Positions 4,618-6,630 of a DNA stretch of 6,630 bases are shown here, piece after piece; within the stretch, counting starts at the first letter, position 1, and every line of letters starts with the position of its first letter. The DNA is from an uncultured Rhizobiaceae group bacterium (GTDB lineage Bacteria; Pseudomonadota; Alphaproteobacteria; Rhizobiales; Rhizobiaceae). The position numbers and the translations under genes are program-made. The stretch spans positions 1 to 6,630 of the forward strand of contig CALHHQ010000084.1 in assembly GCA_938030645.1 (NCBI GenBank), read 5' to 3'. The notes below the pieces were generated by a model. That model did no database searches. It was given only the letters and a program-made list of their open reading frames with translations, and was not told the origin of the DNA.

Positions 4618-5966
4618 GCGGTTTTGAACTTGCAGGGCTCGGCTTCGTTTTGATGCTAGGAGCTATATTTCTGCGCATGCCCATTGCGATAGCCATGGCC
4701 ATTACAGGCTTCATTGGCAGTTGGATCATACGTGGCAATCCAACTGCAGTATTGTCCCAAATGAAGACAATGTCGTTCGATATGTTTTCGTCCTATTCGC
4801 TTTCCATCGTGCCGCTGTTCTTATTGATGGGACAGTTCGCAACGAAATCTGGCATGTCAAAGGCTTTGTTTGATGCAGCTTCCGATTGGTTGGGTCACCG
4901 AAAAGGTGGAGTAGCTATGGCTGCCGTGGGCGCATGTGCAGGCTTTGGCGCAGTGTGCGGCAGTTCGCTCGCAACAGCTTCTACAATGGGTCAGGTCGCC
5001 CTGCCCGAAATGCGCAAACGTGGATATTCAGATGCTTTGTCGACAGGCGTTTTGGCAGCAGGCGGTACGCTGGGCATCTTGATCCCACCATCCGTGATTT
5101 TGGTTATTTATGCGATTTTGACTGAGCAGAACATTGTCAAAATGTTTCTAGCGGCCCTCATACCGGGCATTCTCGCGGCCCTTGGCTACATACTAGCCGT
5201 TGGGATTTATGTCCGTATTTATCCCGAAAGCGCCTCCACGGCACCCCGTGTTCCATACAAAGAACGCCTTCAATCTCTGATGAAGGTCTGGCCCGTTGTC
5301 ATCATTTTCGGCTTGGTCATGGGCGGCATTGCTGCCGATTGGAACTGGAGCAAAAGCGGTGTTCAAGCTCTCTTCACACCAACGGAAGGTGCAGCTTGGG
5401 GAGCGGTTGCAACTGGACTGTATGGCTGGCTGACAGGCGGCTTGAACCGCAAAACATTCATTGAATGTATCCTGTCCACGGCCAGCGCATCGGCGATGAT
5501 TTTCCTCATCTTGCTTGGCGCGCAGTTGTTCAATTCATTCCTTGCAATCACCCAAATGCCGCAAGTCTTGGCGGACTGGATTTCCACCTCCGGCTACACG
5601 CCCATGACAGTCTTGCTGGTGATGCTGTTCACCTATTTGATTTTTGGATGCGTCATGGATTCTCTTTCCATGATCCTGCTCACCATACCAATTTTCTTTC
5701 CGATCATCGAAAGCCTTGATTTCGGATTGACTGCGGAAGCCACAGCGATTTGGTTTGGTATTCTAGCACTCATTGTGGTTGAGGTCGGGCTGATCACCCC
5801 ACCGGTGGGGATGAACCTTTTCATCATCAATTCGATAGACAAAACAATTCCAATCCAGCGCACTTATAAGGGCGTGGTGCCGTTCTTGATTTCCGACATC
5901 ATTCGCGTGGGCATTTTGATCAGCTTTCCAGCGATTTCGCTCTGGTTGGTGTCAGTTATGTTTTGA
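4614..5966 (+). CDS. dctM: TRAP transporter large permease subunit DctM
   Basis: DctM is the large inner-membrane subunit that carries substrate across, normally with sodium co-transport. The 450-residue product is slightly longer than most members (about 425-440) and is almost entirely transmembrane. The expected motifs occur in order: 'FLRMPIAIAMAITG' (19-32), 'SIVPLFLLMGQFA' (64-76), 'CGSSLATASTMGQVALPEM' (115-133), 'LAAGGTLGILIPPSVILVIY' (147-166), 'FTPTEGAAWGAV' (254-265), 'MDSLSMILLTIPIFFPI' (348-364) and 'GLITPPVGMNLFIINSI' (392-408). The GILIPPS and LITPPVG hairpins are the paired re-entrant loops that form the transport and ion sites in this superfamily. Translation is coupled to dctQ by the ATGA overlap; only a weak GGGG lies upstream. 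No frameshift or missing motif is seen. It is the last gene of the operon, and no clear terminator follows. Confidence 0.95.
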   Translation: MSGFELAGLGFVLMLGAIFLRMPIAIAMAITGFIGSWIIRGNPTAVLSQMKTMSFDMFSSYSLSIVPLFLLMGQFATKSGMSKALFDAASDWLGHRKGGVAMAAVGACAGFGAVCGSSLATASTMGQVALPEMRKRGYSDALSTGVLAAGGTLGILIPPSVILVIYAILTEQNIVKMFLAALIPGILAALGYILAVGIYVRIYPESASTAPRVPYKERLQSLMKVWPVVIIFGLVMGGIAADWNWSKSGVQALFTPTEGAAWGAVATGLYGWLTGGLNRKTFIECILSTASASAMIFLILLGAQLFNSFLAITQMPQVLADWISTSGYTPMTVLLVMLFTYLIFGCVMDSLSMILLTIPIFFPIIESLDFGLTAEATAIWFGILALIVVEVGLITPPVGMNLFIINSIDKTIPIQRTYKGVVPFLISDIIRVGILISFPAISLWLVSVMF

Positions 5967-6070
5967 TGATCGCAGATCGATAAACACATTGATTTTCGAA
6001 ACTCTTTCAGTGCTGCGACCGTTATATTGGAGATACAGAATATCGACATAAAGCATGAGAGACTGCCCCG
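5967..6070. other. dctM to photolyase-like gene intergenic region
   Basis: This 104-bp gap has no convincing terminator hairpin after dctM and no clear sigma-70 promoter. A loose ATATT/AATAT symmetry (6024-6043) and an A/T-rich stretch up to 6052 are the only candidates for a promoter of the downstream gene. The gene could be read partly by read-through from dctM. Confidence 0.3.
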
Positions 6071-6630
6071 ATGACGCAAATGGCGTTTTTTGAAGCTGAC
6101 AAACCAAAACAACCCGAATGGCGGGCCGATCGGTTACATGGTCTGGAACAACTGCAAGCATTTGTTCCCCGCTCCGGTCGCACCTACGCTCATACCCGCA
6201 ACTCAGATTTCGGCGTGGGCAATCATAACAATGTATCCGCCCTGTCTCCCTGGTTGCGACACCGCCTTGTATTGGAAGAAGAAGTTGTTCGGGCCACTTT
6301 AAAACACCACTCGTTCGCGACTGCCGAAAAATTCATTCAGGAAGTATTTTGGCGCTCCTATTTCAAAGGGTGGATGGAACAGCGACCTGATGTGTGGAGC
6401 GTGTATCGCAATGATGTTCAGGATTTGTTTCAAAGGTTGAATCAGGATGCCGACCTGAATCAACGCTTTGAAACAGCTGTCAAAGGCGCAACAGGCATCG
6501 ATTGTTTCGATTTCTGGGCGCGAGAGCTAATCGACACAGGCTATCTGCACAATCATGCACGTATGTGGTTTGCCAGTATTTGGATCTTCACTTTGCGGCT
6601 TCCATGGCAATTGGGCGCTGATTTCTTCTA
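6071..6630 (+). CDS. Photolyase/cryptochrome-type FAD-binding domain protein, 3' truncated by window
   Basis: The first 186 codons of an open frame run off the right edge. The protein matches the C-terminal FAD-binding domain of DNA photolyases and cryptochromes. 'YAHTRNSDFG' (39-48) and 'SALSPWLRHRLV' (56-67) correspond to the R-N and S-x-L-S-P-(Y/W)-L stretch that contacts FAD phosphate. 'EKFIQEVFWRSYFKGW' (86-101) matches the WR(E/S)(F/Y) helix. 'GYLHNHARMWFASIWIFTLR' (157-176) with 'LPWQLGADFF' (177-186) matches the G-(W/Y)-x-H-N-x-x-R-M-x-x-A-S block near the flavin. The N-terminal alpha/beta antenna domain (about the first 200 residues of a standard photolyase) is absent: the ATG at 6071 is only about 38 residues before the FAD region, and an in-frame TGA at 6056-6058 blocks a longer start. 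Such stand-alone proteins occur in alphaproteobacteria; whether they repair DNA or sense light is not known to me. The ribosome binding site is weak (GAGAG at 6057-6061). Confidence 0.85.
   Translation, partial: MTQMAFFEADKPKQPEWRADRLHGLEQLQAFVPRSGRTYAHTRNSDFGVGNHNNVSALSPWLRHRLVLEEEVVRATLKHHSFATAEKFIQEVFWRSYFKGWMEQRPDVWSVYRNDVQDLFQRLNQDADLNQRFETAVKGATGIDCFDFWARELIDTGYLHNHARMWFASIWIFTLRLPWQLGADFF

Noticed and set aside
5961..5972. TTTTGATGATCG at the dctM end as a third copy of the TetR operator
   Set aside because: It shares only the short ATGATCG core and TTTTG, lacks the right half, and includes the dctM stop codon.

Overview
The window looks like chromosomal DNA of a Gram-negative alphaproteobacterium, probably marine. 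The evidence is a complete TRAP transporter of a subtype common in that class, two Sec-exported periplasmic proteins, a stand-alone photolyase FAD domain, and GGAGG/AAGGA-type ribosome binding sites. Base composition is moderate, so a high-GC member is unlikely. No RNA gene, CRISPR array, transposase or insertion sequence was seen. The lineage is an inference from protein style, not from a marker gene.

Left part (1-2018). Everything is on the minus strand. The first 84 bases are the N-terminus of a LacI-type regulator running off the left edge. Next comes a stretch holding a doubtful cysteine-rich small reading frame and a perfect 12-bp stem-loop. Then, in transcription order from right to left, come a thioredoxin-fold peroxiredoxin-like protein with a CPIC motif (1948-1385), a cytosolic NTF2/SnoaL-like protein (1268-864) and an exported NTF2/SnoaL-like protein (817-356). 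These three probably form one operon.

Centre (1949-2648). A TetR/AcrR-type regulator is divergent from the peroxiredoxin-like gene. The 70-bp gap between them holds overlapping, opposed promoters and two nearly identical 24-bp operator-like sites 47 bp apart, one lying over both -10 regions and one over the regulator's start codon. This points to an autoregulated switch controlling the peroxiredoxin/NTF2 cassette, and it is the most interesting part of the window.

Right part (2649-6630). After a 274-bp regulatory region comes a TRAP transporter operon: dctP (periplasmic binding protein), dctQ (small membrane subunit) and dctM (large membrane subunit). dctP and dctQ are separated by a strong 13-bp stem-loop and a short tandem repeat. 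dctQ and dctM overlap by ATGA. DctP would capture an organic acid in the periplasm and DctQM would import it using the ion gradient; the substrate cannot be read from sequence. The last 560 bases are the start of a photolyase/cryptochrome-type FAD-binding protein that lacks the usual N-terminal antenna domain and runs off the right edge.
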